Assembly (NCBI RefSeq): GCF_014876185.1
Contig: NZ_JADALJ010000001.1
Span: forward strand, 3,763,501 to 3,827,500
Source: Rufibacter sp. LB8
Lineage (GTDB): Bacteria > Bacteroidota > Bacteroidia > Cytophagales > Hymenobacteraceae
Direction: 5' to 3'
Length of the DNA stretch: 64,000 nucleotides
The notes beneath the pieces are model-generated. The model ran no database searches, was not told the origin of the DNA, and worked only from the letters and a program-made list of their open reading frames with translations. Position numbers and translations under genes: made by a program. How positions within the stretch are numbered: the first letter of the stretch is position 1; every line of letters begins with the position of its first letter. Shown in pieces: positions 52,458-59,761 of the stretch.

Positions 52458-52744
52458 TATGGTCACTGAAAGCGCAAAATGACCGAAGACAAATCTTGTA
52501 CTATTGGGCTCAGCGCAATCAATCCAAAACTTATAGCAAAAAGCTTTTTCGGCTTTTTCAAAATGCTGCTACCCTAATTTCGCAATATCCTGGTATTGGC
52601 ACACCCACTAATTTAGGGAAGGTGAGGAGTAAGGTGGTGCTGGAATACCTTGTTTTTTATGAGGAAGTAAAAGATGCCATCCATATACTAGCTATCTGGG
52701 ATACCAGGCAAGACCCAAATAAAATGGCGGAACAAATAACCTAA
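52442..52744 (+). CDS. ParE/RelE-family toxin
   Basis: 100 residues from a GTG start. IIWSLKAQNDRRQILYYWA (about 5-23) and the C-terminal VVLEYLVFYEEVKDAIHILAIWDTRQDP fit the RelE/ParE fold, with the terminal WDTRQDP arm. Basic protein. RelE members cleave mRNA on the ribosome while ParE members poison gyrase; sequence alone cannot tell which. Start overlaps the antitoxin by 16 bases. Confidence 0.8.
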   Translation: MAKRIIWSLKAQNDRRQILYYWAQRNQSKTYSKKLFRLFQNAATLISQYPGIGTPTNLGKVRSKVVLEYLVFYEEVKDAIHILAIWDTRQDPNKMAEQIT

Positions 52745-52842
52745 GGCGCCTAACATGTTTTGTAAACAGATGTTTGGCAACTGCTTGTAGGTTCACGGTG
52801 TATATCAGCCAGAGAAGTTTTTTAAAAATTCTCCCTCAAAAC

Positions 52843-52873
52843 TTGCGTTGAATGCCCAAAGGCCCTACTTTTG
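52843..52873 (+). promoter_or_regulatory. Promoter of tRNA-His
   Basis: TTG at 52843-52845, a 20-base spacer and TACTTTTG at 52866-52873, matching the Bacteroidota consensus, 15 bases before the tRNA. Confidence 0.75.
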
Positions 52874-52888
52874 TATTCAAATTACACG

Positions 52889-52962
52889 GTGGTCGTAGTT
52901 CAGCTGGTTAGAGCACCAGATTGTGATTCTGGAAGTCGTGGGTTCGAACCCCATCGATCACC
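52889..52962 (+). tRNA. tRNA-His (GTG)
   Basis: Cloverleaf with acceptor GTGGTCG / CGATCAC, D arm, anticodon stem CCAGA/TCTGG with loop TTGTGAT (anticodon GTG at 52923-52925) and T arm GTGGG-TTCGAAC-CCCAT. The base before it (52888) is G and the discriminator is C, both tRNA-His identity features. CCA is not fully encoded. Confidence 0.95.
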
Positions 52963-52965
52963 CAA

Positions 52966-52992
52966 AATGCCCCTGAGAAATCAGGGGCATTT
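52966..52992 (+). terminator. tRNA-His terminator
   Basis: AATGCCCCTGA-GAAA-TCAGGGGCATT followed by TTTTT, starting 3 bases after the tRNA; palindrome 30 abuts it. Confidence 0.95.
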
Positions 52993-52994
52993 TT

Positions 52995-53033
52995 TGTTTT
53001 AGGCTCTGTTTCCAAAATAGAAGGCTAAAACAG
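52995..53033. repeat. Family A palindrome 30 (degenerate)
   Basis: TGTTTTAGGCTCTGTTTCC / AAAATAGAAGGCTAAAACA, arms partly decayed, adjoining the tRNA terminator T tract. Confidence 0.7.
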
Positions 53034-53040
53034 AAACTGT

Positions 53041-53048
53041 TACTTTTG
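53041..53048 (+). promoter_or_regulatory. Promoter -7 box of the PfkB kinase gene
   Basis: TACTTTTG, 58 bases before the ATG at 53107. No TTG at the ideal distance. Confidence 0.5.
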
Positions 53049-53106
53049 TAGAACCAAGGCCAGCCAATGGCAAAGCCTTCCTCTAGAGAACTTTAAAAGA
53101 AAAAAT

Positions 53107-54030
53107 ATGAGTCTATTAGTCATTGGGTCTGTGGCGTTTGATGCGCTGGAAACGCCGTTCGGGAAACGTGAGAAAATCATTGGCGGTGCCGGCACCTTCA
53201 TTTCTATCTCGGCCAGCAACTTCGTGAAACCAGTGAACCTGGTGAGCGTGGTGGGCGGCGATTTCCTGACCTCTGACATTAAAATGATGGAAGGCAAGGG
53301 AATCAACACAGACGGCCTGCAGGTCAAAGAAAACGAAAAGTCGTTCTTCTGGTCGGGCCGGTATTTCAATGACATGAACAGCCGTGAGACGCTGGTGACA
53401 GAGCTGAATGTGCTCGGCGACTTCGACCCAATCATACCGGAAAGCTACCAAGACTGCCAGTATTTAATGTTGGGCAATTTAGCCCCGCAAGTGCAGCGGC
53501 AGGTGATTGAGCGTTTGAATAACCGCCCGAAGCTGGTGGTGATGGACACCATGAACTTCTGGATGGACATTGCCTATGATGACCTGATCCAGACCATCGG
53601 CATGGTAGACGTGCTGAGCATCAATGACGAAGAGGCCCGCCAGCTGAGCAAAGAATACAGCCTGGTCAAAGCCGCCAAGAAAATCATGGCCATGGGGCCG
53701 AAGTACCTGATCATCAAGAAAGGCGAGCACGGGGCGCTGTTGTTCCACAAAGAAGAAGTGTTCTTCGCGCCAGCCTTGCCGCTGGAGGAAGTGTTTGACC
53801 CCACCGGTGCCGGCGATACGTTTGCCGGAGGCTTTATTGGGTATTTGGCCAGCACAGATGACATCAGCTTTGAGAACATGAAACGCGCGGTGATCCACGG
53901 CTCGGCCATGGCGTCTTTCTGCGTAGAGCAGTTCGGTACGGAGCGTTTGATAGATCTGCAGCCAGAAGAAGTAGCCCAGCGCGTGTTGGAATTTGTGAAA
54001 CTGGTGAACTTCCAGCCTAACAAAGCCTAA
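53107..54030 (+). CDS. PfkB-family sugar/nucleoside kinase
   Basis: 307 residues. Ribokinase fold: glycine pair GGAGTFISISASNFV (about 26-40), anion-hole and catalytic base DPTGAGDTFAGGFIGYLA (about 236-253). Substrate unknown; ribokinase, adenosine kinase or fructokinase are possible. No signal. Monocistronic, ending with palindrome 31 one base after its stop and a true terminator after that. Confidence 0.92.
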   Translation: MSLLVIGSVAFDALETPFGKREKIIGGAGTFISISASNFVKPVNLVSVVGGDFLTSDIKMMEGKGINTDGLQVKENEKSFFWSGRYFNDMNSRETLVTELNVLGDFDPIIPESYQDCQYLMLGNLAPQVQRQVIERLNNRPKLVVMDTMNFWMDIAYDDLIQTIGMVDVLSINDEEARQLSKEYSLVKAAKKIMAMGPKYLIIKKGEHGALLFHKEEVFFAPALPLEEVFDPTGAGDTFAGGFIGYLASTDDISFENMKRAVIHGSAMASFCVEQFGTERLIDLQPEEVAQRVLEFVKLVNFQPNKA

Positions 54031-54070
54031 GCGTTTTCGGGCTCAGTTTCAGAAATGAGGCCAAAAACAG
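54031..54070. repeat. Family A palindrome 31
   Basis: GCGTTTTCGGGCTCAGTTTC / GAAATGAGGCCAAAAACAG, starting on the base after the stop codon. Its AAAACAG is part of the next terminator. Confidence 0.93.
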
Positions 54071-54109
54071 GAATGCCGCAGCGTGCCCACGTTGCGGCAT
54101 TCCTGTTTT
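54064..54109 (+). terminator. Terminator sharing bases with palindrome 31
   Basis: AAAACAGGAATGCCGCA...TGCGGCATTCCTGTTTT. Its first seven bases are the end of palindrome 31. Confidence 0.9.
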
Positions 54110-54121
54110 AAAAGCAAACCC

Positions 54122-54150
54122 ATCACAACCAGCAACCAGCCATCAACAAT
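54122..54150. repeat. CAATCAACAATT tract, copy
   Basis: ACAACCAGCAACCAGCCATC...AACAATT, similar to 12164-12196 and 48227-48257. Confidence 0.4.
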
Positions 54151-54154
54151 TTTT

Positions 54155-54192
54155 CGTTTTCGGCCTCTGTTTCAGAAATGGGGCCTAAAACG
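54155..54192. repeat. Family A palindrome 32
   Basis: CGTTTTCGGCCTCTGTTTC / GAAATGGGGCCTAAAACG, 53 bases before the ATG of the next gene. Confidence 0.87.
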
Positions 54193-54244
54193 GCAAGAAG
54201 TGTTACCTTAACCTCAGAATTCAAACCTCAGCCCCAGCCGCCCC

Positions 54245-54562
54245 ATGAAACAGAAGAAAACCGATATTGCTCTGGCCATTTTTGTGGGGGCCGTGGTGTT
54301 CCTGGCCCTGGAGGCGGTAGTGTTCTACGGGTTGGTGAACTGGCTGGTGCCCACAGACCCGGCCGTGGAGGAGGAGGGCGGCATGATTGTGCGCAACTGG
54401 GGCAAGGTCATGTACTTCATTCTTATTTACATAGCCGTAGTGGTAAGCGCCATGCTGCTGGCCAGTTCGCAGGTGCCGCGCCATTACCGCCGCCACGTGC
54501 TGTTCTGGTTTTACCTGAGTTTGCCCACACTGCTGGTCATGCTGCTGGTGGCGTTCAGTTAA
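54245..54562 (+). CDS. Small membrane protein with three helices
   Basis: 105 residues. Helices at about 8-30 (ALAIFVGAVVFLALEAVVFY), 55-75 (MYFILIYIAVVVSAMLLA) and 85-103 (LFWFYLSLPTLLVMLLVAF), with an acidic loop (PTDPAVEEEGG). No family recognised. It stands alone, 45 bases downstream of a palindrome and 66 bases upstream of the disordered-protein gene. Confidence 0.65.
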   Translation: MKQKKTDIALAIFVGAVVFLALEAVVFYGLVNWLVPTDPAVEEEGGMIVRNWGKVMYFILIYIAVVVSAMLLASSQVPRHYRRHVLFWFYLSLPTLLVMLLVAFS

Positions 54563-54572
54563 ACAGGTGGTA

Positions 54573-54580
54573 TACTTTTG
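54573..54580 (+). promoter_or_regulatory. Promoter -7 box of the disordered-protein gene
   Basis: TACTTTTG, 48 bases before the ATG at 54629. -33 element not clear. Confidence 0.5.
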
Positions 54581-54617
54581 CTAAAAGCCTTCGTATAGGA
54601 GGTATCACTTAACCAAA

Positions 54618-54624
54618 AAGGAGG
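54618..54624 (+). promoter_or_regulatory. Perfect Shine-Dalgarno site
   Basis: AAGGAGG followed by CTAT and ATG (54629). An AGGAGGT occurs again about 20 bases upstream. Strong sites are unusual in Bacteroidota. Confidence 0.65.
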
Positions 54625-54628
54625 CTAT

Positions 54629-54925
54629 ATGAGCAGCGATAAAAAAGACAATACCCACACCAAAGGCGAACATGATGCCGTAGGCAAAGGCCTGGAAGAC
54701 CAAACCCAGCAGCACGACAGCAAGAAGTTTGACCCCACCGGCCAAACCCAGAACGACCCCGTAGACAAAGGCCTGCAGGAAGACGACAGCAAGGTGCAGA
54801 ACCCCAACCGCAACCTAGCCAAAGGTGGCAACAATGACCGCGATGCCGCCCAACAAGGCTACGGCGACGGCGGCAACCGCCCCCGCAGCAACCCAAGTGA
54901 CAACCAGGTAGACCGCGGCAACTAA
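54629..54925 (+). CDS. Highly hydrophilic disordered protein
   Basis: 98 residues rich in Asp, Asn, Gln, Gly and Lys with no hydrophobic core. Repeated motif DxVxKGL: AVGKGLEDQTQ and PVDKGLQEDD, then QGYGDGGNRPRSNPSDNQV. Predicted unstructured; no signal. Its start is marked by a strong Shine-Dalgarno, suggesting high expression. A stress or desiccation protein is a plausible but unproven idea from composition. A strong terminator follows. Confidence 0.65.
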   Translation: MSSDKKDNTHTKGEHDAVGKGLEDQTQQHDSKKFDPTGQTQNDPVDKGLQEDDSKVQNPNRNLAKGGNNDRDAAQQGYGDGGNRPRSNPSDNQVDRGN

Positions 54926-55060
54926 GACTTGCCCGCGAGGTTCTAAACTGAATTTAAAGTGAATTTTTACTATGTATGAGAGATAGGTCTCTGGTAAGAC
55001 TTCCTACTACTAGTCCTCAAAGACTTTTGGAAAGGAGCAAGACAAAAACCTATTTCAGCC

Positions 55061-55108
55061 AACCGGCGACTGTTCTTAGAAAAAAGAGCGGTCGCCGGTT
55101 TTTTTTGT
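55061..55108 (+). terminator. Terminator of the disordered-protein gene
   Basis: AACCGGCGAC...GTCGCCGGTT followed by TTTTTTTT; loop contains an A run. Confidence 0.9.
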
Positions 55109-55231
55109 GGACATGGGTGTGGGCGTGCCCCTGCGGGTCGGGCTATGCGCTGCAAGTCCTCGCTGGCGCTGCGGGCTTTCCGCTGCTATCCCTCACGCGT
55201 AGAGGAAATAGCAGCGGTCAAGATGTAGTGT

Positions 55232-55271
55232 GCGTTTTCGGGCTCATTTCCAGAAACGAAGCCAAAAACGC
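55232..55271. repeat. Family A palindrome 33
   Basis: GCGTTTTCGGGCTCATTTCC / GAAACGAAGCCAAAAACGC. Confidence 0.9.
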
Positions 55272-55280
55272 AAGCCAGAA

Positions 55281-55317
55281 ATCCCCTCTCCCCCTGGGAG
55301 AGGGCTAGGGTGAGGGA
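55281..55317. repeat. CCCCTCTCC/GGGAGAGGG hairpin, copy 2
   Basis: ATCCCCTCTCCCCCTGGGAG then AGGGCTAGGGTGAGGG. Related to 24728-24765. Confidence 0.7.
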
Positions 55318-55346
55318 CATTTACTTGATGGTTAGGAATGGGCATT

Positions 55347-55393
55347 GGCAGAGCCACTCGTAGGAGCTTCGCACGCTACGAGGTCTTTTGAGC
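55347..55393. repeat. CTACGAGGTCTTTTG repeat, copy 3
   Basis: GGCAGAGCCACTCGTAGGAG then CTTCGCACGCTACGAGG; the reverse of 19001-19044. Confidence 0.75.
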
Positions 55394-55415
55394 AGGCGTC
55401 CGTCGGGACCTCCAC

Positions 55416-55446
55416 CGTAGAGACAAGGCAGTGCCTTGTCTCTACG
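55416..55446. repeat. 31-base perfect hairpin
   Basis: CGTAGAGACAAGGCA G TGCCTTGTCTCTACG: 15-base perfect arms around one base. A widespread Bacteroidota element by memory. Confidence 0.85.
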
Positions 55447-55503
55447 AAGGCCTGGGCCATGGTAATGGCTTGTCACTGGTGTAGCGCTCGCCCAATTGAA
55501 AGT

Positions 55504-56409
55504 TTACTGCGCACCAATCATCGCCTGATAAATCTTCTCAGATACGCGGGCCATGGCGGCTACGCCTGCTTTTTCATCGGTGAGGCCTTTGGAGAGGAGG
55601 ACCAGCACGTATTTCCTTCCGTCTGGCAAGAAGACAATGCCAGAGTCATGCTGTACACCGGTAATCCAGCCGGTTTTGTGGGCCACTTTCACATCAGTAG
55701 GCAGCTTGGCAGGTATAATTTCTTTGTATTTCTGATCCAGCAGAATAGCAATCATTTCTTGACTGGCCGCCGGACTTACAATCTTGCCTTGGCCCATTTG
55801 CGTGAAAAGCACCAGTAAATCATAGGCCGTGGTGGTGTTATTCAGGCCTTGGCGGTAGGCTTTGGTGTCTTCCACGCCACGGCGAACTTGGATGTCTTGG
55901 GCACCCAGTTGGCGCATGGTTTGGGTTACGTTCTGGGCATCCAGTAACTCAATGACAATGTTGGTGGCCAGATTACTGCTGTGGATGATCATTTTGTAGA
56001 GCAGCTCTGACAGCGGACGTTTCTGGCCCAGCATTTTGTGTAATTCCTGTTCGCTGTCGGCATCTGGGGCAATGGAGAAGAGGCCGTCGTCCACTATACT
56101 TTTGAATTCGTTTTTGACCAAGACTGAATCTGCGAGGTTGAATTTGCCTTGGCTGGCCTGCAAATAGGCTTCAATCAGCACCGGCGTTTTCATAGTGCTG
56201 GCCGCATGAAAGCTCTCGCGCTCGTTAATCAGCAGCTCCTGGCCGGTCTGCAAATCTTTGAACGCCACTCCAAAAGTGCCTTTCTGGGAGCCAAGTTCAG
56301 TAAGGATTTCTTCGCGAAGCTGAGACATGTTCATCTTGGGTTTGGTGACAGCGCAGCCAGAGAGCAACAAGGCCAGCAGCGGGAAAAAGAAACGAAGGCG
56401 CATAGACAT
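55504..56409 (-). CDS. Class A beta-lactamase-related serine hydrolase, lipoprotein
   Basis: 301 residues. Lipobox LALLLSGC (about 12-19) anchors it to a membrane. Active-site motifs: STMK (Ser-X-X-Lys, about 71), SSN in the SDN position (about 143) and HKTGW (about 245). The Glu166 region reads RQGLNNTTTAYDL, so the ExxLN glutamate that deacylates penicillin is replaced. It is therefore more likely a peptidase, esterase or penicillin-binding sensor than a true beta-lactamase; activity cannot be read. No regulator near. Confidence 0.82.
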   Translation of the reverse strand: MSMRLRFFFPLLALLLSGCAVTKPKMNMSQLREEILTELGSQKGTFGVAFKDLQTGQELLINERESFHAASTMKTPVLIEAYLQASQGKFNLADSVLVKNEFKSIVDDGLFSIAPDADSEQELHKMLGQKRPLSELLYKMIIHSSNLATNIVIELLDAQNVTQTMRQLGAQDIQVRRGVEDTKAYRQGLNNTTTAYDLLVLFTQMGQGKIVSPAASQEMIAILLDQKYKEIIPAKLPTDVKVAHKTGWITGVQHDSGIVFLPDGRKYVLVLLSKGLTDEKAGVAAMARVSEKIYQAMIGAQ

Positions 56410-56494
56410 AAGGTTGGGCGGAGATTTACCAATCTGCTTGAATAGTAGAACATTCGCGTAAATTTTTCAAATTTTTGGCGAAGGCACGTGGTTG

Positions 56495-56532
56495 CGTTTT
56501 CGGGCTCATTTCCAGAAATGAGCCCGAAAACG
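56495..56532. repeat. Family A palindrome 34
   Basis: CGTTTTCGGGCTCATTTC / GAAATGAGCCCGAAAACG, perfect consensus copy, one base before the M61 peptidase stop. Confidence 0.95.
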
Positions 56533-56533
56533 G

Positions 56534-58249
56534 CTAGAAATCCTGTTTCAGCCAGGCTTTGAAATTAACTTGGGCGTCGGGGTTGGCTCCTGGGTTTTTG
56601 CTCACTTTGTACTGCGGAAGATGGATCTGCCCGTCGGGCTGCAAGATTACGGTCAGTAATTTCTTCTGCCGGAAAAGCGTGAATTCTACTTCGGTTTGAT
56701 TTTTCAGCAAGGAAAGGAGGTTGTTGTTCTCCAGTTTCCGGCCGTTGAGCGCCACCAGTTCATCTTCCACTGACAGCACCGCGGCGGCCGGCGAGTTTGG
56801 CGACACGTAACTCACCCCGTGGCTGCCCGGGGCCAACCGGAAGCCGTACATACTTTCATAGATCAGCACAGCCGGCGTTTTCTCCAGTGTGCAGCCCACG
56901 TAGTCCAGCGCGGGCACCAGCCATTTTTCAAAAGAAACCGTCCCGAAAATCATTTCCTGGAAATAATCCTCCAGCGAAATTCCGGCCACATCTTCACAAA
57001 GCCGTTGGTAATCTGCCTCCCTGTAGCCCACACTTTTCTGCCCGAAATCCTGCCACATCCGGCGCATGACATGGTCTAAGGATTTCTGGTTTTGGGTGGC
57101 TTTTCTGATCTCTAGGTCCAGCACCAGTGCGGCAATGCAGCCTTTGTGATAAATGCTCACTTTGCGGTCGGGCACGCCGGATTTGTAGCCGTCCAGCCAC
57201 GTATCAAACGATGAATCTGCCACGGAAAGATTGCTTTCGCCCTGGTCCACGGCGTGGCGCTTGATGGTGGTGCTCAGTTCCTGGAAGTATTGCTCTGCCG
57301 TGAACACGCCGCTACGGGCTAGGAGATAATCGCCGTAATACGTGGTCACGCCCTCGGCCACGTAGCCGGTTCTGAAGTAATTCTCCTTCGTGAAATCATA
57401 GGGCAACATCTCTGCGGGCCTGATTTGTTTGATGTTCCACGTGTGGAAGAGTTCGTGGCAACTCACGCCCAGCAGTTCTTTGTACAACCCCGGCGACATC
57501 AACAACTCAGAAGGCCCCAACGTGATGACTGTGGAGTTCAGGTGTTCCACGCCGTGGTAATGCTGGTACGGCAAAATGATGTTCAGGAAATGATAATCTG
57601 CTACCGGAAAAGTCTCAAACAGCGCCAGTTGCTCTTGGGTAAAGGCCTTGAAATCTGGCAGAATCTGGCCCCAATCGGGAGCGCACTCGCTCTGAAACCA
57701 CACGTGGAACGGAATTCCCTGCTCTTCATACATCTGGTGCTGCAGCGTGGCGCTGGCGATGAACGGCGAATCTACCAGATGGTCAAAGTTCTCAGCCTGC
57801 AAGGTTTTTGGCTCTGGTTGCGGAAGGCCGCAGGCAATCTGCCAGTCTTCCGGGATTTCTATTTCTAAAGTGCAAGGTTCGTGTTCAAAACCGTCGGCGG
57901 TGAGCAGGCAGTTGATAGGGTTCACGTAGAGGAAGTCGTCGGCCAGCCAGGAGCCGCCGGCATCCATTTGGCGGGCGTAGAAGTTGTAGCGCACTTCCAG
58001 CTTTTCGTTGCCCTGGGTTTGCACGCGCCAGCGGTCTTTGGTTTCTTTCTGGAAGGGCAGGGGAGAACCGTCTTCGTCTAATACGGCAAACCCCTGCAGT
58101 TTTTGCGCGAAGTTCTGCAGTTCATAGCGGCCCGGTCGCCAGGCGGGCAGTTGCAGGTAAAGGTCAGGCGCGGTCACGTTTTCAAACGAAGTGGCAACCT
58201 GCAAATAGCCTGAAAGCGGGTTCTGGAAAGAAAGGCGGTACTGTGTCAT
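56534..58249 (-). CDS. M61 glycyl aminopeptidase-like protein
   Basis: 571 residues from ATG 58249 (MTQYRLSFQNPLSGYLQVAT); the frame extends 23 codons further. N-terminal M61 beta-domain, then a zinc peptidase core with SCHELFHTWNIKQIRP (HExxH, about 270) and the third-ligand Glu in EGVTTYYGDYLL (about 300). A PDZ domain closes the C-terminus (YVSPNSPAAAVLSVEDELVA). No signal, so apparently cytoplasmic. Substrate unknown. Confidence 0.93.
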   Translation of the reverse strand: MTQYRLSFQNPLSGYLQVATSFENVTAPDLYLQLPAWRPGRYELQNFAQKLQGFAVLDEDGSPLPFQKETKDRWRVQTQGNEKLEVRYNFYARQMDAGGSWLADDFLYVNPINCLLTADGFEHEPCTLEIEIPEDWQIACGLPQPEPKTLQAENFDHLVDSPFIASATLQHQMYEEQGIPFHVWFQSECAPDWGQILPDFKAFTQEQLALFETFPVADYHFLNIILPYQHYHGVEHLNSTVITLGPSELLMSPGLYKELLGVSCHELFHTWNIKQIRPAEMLPYDFTKENYFRTGYVAEGVTTYYGDYLLARSGVFTAEQYFQELSTTIKRHAVDQGESNLSVADSSFDTWLDGYKSGVPDRKVSIYHKGCIAALVLDLEIRKATQNQKSLDHVMRRMWQDFGQKSVGYREADYQRLCEDVAGISLEDYFQEMIFGTVSFEKWLVPALDYVGCTLEKTPAVLIYESMYGFRLAPGSHGVSYVSPNSPAAAVLSVEDELVALNGRKLENNNLLSLLKNQTEVEFTLFRQKKLLTVILQPDGQIHLPQYKVSKNPGANPDAQVNFKAWLKQDF

Positions 58250-58447
58250 AAAAGCATCTAACGGAATTCTGCAAACGGAAAGCGGCCGGAAGTTGCAAGA
58301 TTTTCCCGCAGCAGGCAACCTCTAATCCGTAAGTTGTTCTGTTTGAGTGTCTTTACCTAATTGTTTTGAACTAAGCCACTCACAGCCCGTTAGACCAAAG
58401 AGATAGGCTCTAAATGTTTTTTGGTCTGTTTTTTTGAAGAGAAAGCC

Positions 58448-59092
58448 ATGAACGAGACTGAACTACAAGACGCCGCCGCCCTTGCCAAGCAGAAAAAGAA
58501 AGCCAAGAAAAAAGAGAAGGAGAAAGCCAAGGCCAAAGGCAAGCAAGACGAGATTTTGGGCAAGGAGCGCATCAGTGGCCTGACCAACATGTACCGCACC
58601 GCCGCCCGTAACCACGTGTCTTACATTGCCATCGGTGACCGCCGCGCCAACATCTTGATTGGTATCTGCACCTTGTCCATCTCCGTGATGTTCGCCATTT
58701 TTCTGCGCAAATTTGAGAACATCAACAGCTTCCTGATTCCGGCGGTACTCCTGATTCTCACCTGTACCAGCACCCTGGTGCTCGCCATTTTCTCTACGCG
58801 CCCAGACCGCACCCGCGGCTACTACACCCTGGACGAGGTTACCGACAAGGAAGTAAACCTGCTTCATTTTGAGAATTTCCACCGCATGTCCATCAAAGAA
58901 TACGAACATGCCATGGACCGGCTGCTGGAGAGTGGCACCCGTTCGCGGCACGCGCTCATGCGTGATTTACACGGCCTGGGCGTGTCGGTGGCCCGCAAAT
59001 ACCATTACTTACGCATGAGCTACAATGTCATGATGATTGGGTTTCTGTTGACCGTTGTTGCCTTTTTCATTGTGATTTGGTGGCACCGTTAA
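58448..59092 (+). CDS. Pycsar-effector-like (PycTM, DUF5706) protein
   Basis: 214 residues from ATG 58448. A Lys-rich N-terminal coil (KQKKKAKKKEKEKAKAKGKQ, about 14-33), then YRTAARNHVSYIAIGDRRAN and ILIGICTLSISVMFAIFL (about 70-90), the PycTM/DUF5706 opening, a second helix at about 98-118 (SFLIPAVLLILTCTSTLVLA) and a third at about 190-210. In Pycsar systems such effectors respond to cCMP or cUMP made by a PycC cyclase. No cyclase lies nearby, and housekeeping relatives are common in this phylum. Function open. Confidence 0.75.
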   Translation: MNETELQDAAALAKQKKKAKKKEKEKAKAKGKQDEILGKERISGLTNMYRTAARNHVSYIAIGDRRANILIGICTLSISVMFAIFLRKFENINSFLIPAVLLILTCTSTLVLAIFSTRPDRTRGYYTLDEVTDKEVNLLHFENFHRMSIKEYEHAMDRLLESGTRSRHALMRDLHGLGVSVARKYHYLRMSYNVMMIGFLLTVVAFFIVIWWHR

Positions 59093-59119
59093 GCATCTTT
59101 CTATCTGGGTATGGATTTC

Positions 59120-59157
59120 CGTTTTAGGGCTCATTTCTGGAAATGGAGCCAAAAACG
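59120..59157. repeat. Family A palindrome 35
   Basis: CGTTTTAGGGCTCATTTC / GAAATGGAGCCAAAAACG, 27 bases after the PycTM-like stop. Confidence 0.9.
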
Positions 59158-59179
59158 GGAAAGTGTCGCTTTAAAGAAC

Positions 59180-59339
59180 CACGCATTCCGTCCCCCTGTG
59201 AAGGGGTAGGGGGATGATTCCTCGTGCAGAAAAATACATCCCGAGAATCAAATTTTCACTTGTTGCATTTCTTTTGCCGATACTTCTTCATCGGCCTTGA
59301 TCATCCCCCTACCCCCTTCAACGCGGGACGAAATGCGTG
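59180..59339. repeat. CGCATTCCG inverted pair
   Basis: ACGCATTCCGTCCCCCTGTG (left, 59180-59220) and ATCATCCCCCTACCCCCTTC with AATGCGTG (right, 59298-59339) are reverse complements, the same family as 18700/18947. Confidence 0.75.
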
Positions 59340-59385
59340 AATCTGCTTGTATTATCTAGACTTATAAGGGCTGCTATGTAAGTAC

Positions 59386-59423
59386 CGTTTTCGGCTTCAT
59401 TTCCAAAAACGAGGCCAAAAACG
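59386..59423. repeat. Family A palindrome 36
   Basis: CGTTTTCGGCTTCATTTCC / AAAACGAGGCCAAAAACG. Confidence 0.88.
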
Positions 59424-59507
59424 GAAGAGTAGTGGCCTGTGCCTCAAAGCTGTACTTGCAGGCGGAAGGGGTAACATGCAAATAGTCAATTAAAATATGG
59501 AACTTGA

Positions 59508-59539
59508 TTTGATTTATCAGATTTGATTTCCTAATTTTG
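59508..59539 (+). promoter_or_regulatory. Promoter of rpmH-rnpA
   Basis: TTTG at 59508-59511, 20-base spacer, TAATTTTG at 59532-59539. An excellent Bacteroidota match, 28 bases before rpmH. Confidence 0.8.
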
Positions 59540-59567
59540 CATCCCTTAATATAATGTTTAGTGTAAG

Positions 59568-59726
59568 ATGAAAAGAACATTCCAACCTTCGCAACGCAAA
59601 AGAAGAAATAAGCATGGTTTCCGCTCACGCATGGAAACTGCCAATGGTAGAAGAGTATTGGCTAGCAGAAGAGCTAAAGGCCGTCATAAACTGACCGTTT
59701 CTGACGAAAGAAGACACAAAGCCTAA
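59568..59726 (+). CDS. rpmH: 50S ribosomal protein L34
   Basis: 52 residues: [20 protein letters not shown], then [20 protein letters not shown] and KLTVSDE at the end, the L34 signature. Basic, binds 23S rRNA in the large subunit. Short for Gram-negative L34 by a few residues only. The start follows a strong promoter. rnpA follows 35 bases later, the usual order. Confidence 0.97.
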   Translation: MKRTFQPSQRKRRNKHGFRSRMETANGRRVLASRRAKGRHKLTVSDERRHKA

Positions 59727-59761
59727 TTTTTCTGAGTAGCTCGCTGCAAGGCCTCGTCCCT

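Larger units (their letters stand above)
54926..55503. other. Repeat-rich gap
   Basis: No gene. It holds a terminator, palindrome 33, a GGGAGAGGG repeat, a CTACGAG repeat and a 31-base perfect hairpin. Confidence 0.6.
59093..59507. other. Repeat-rich gap before rpmH
   Basis: No gene. Contains palindromes 35 and 36 and a CGCATTCCG inverted pair. Confidence 0.6.

Noticed and set aside
55504-56409. Call as antibiotic-resistance beta-lactamase
   Set aside because: The Glu166-equivalent is absent, so resistance is not supported.
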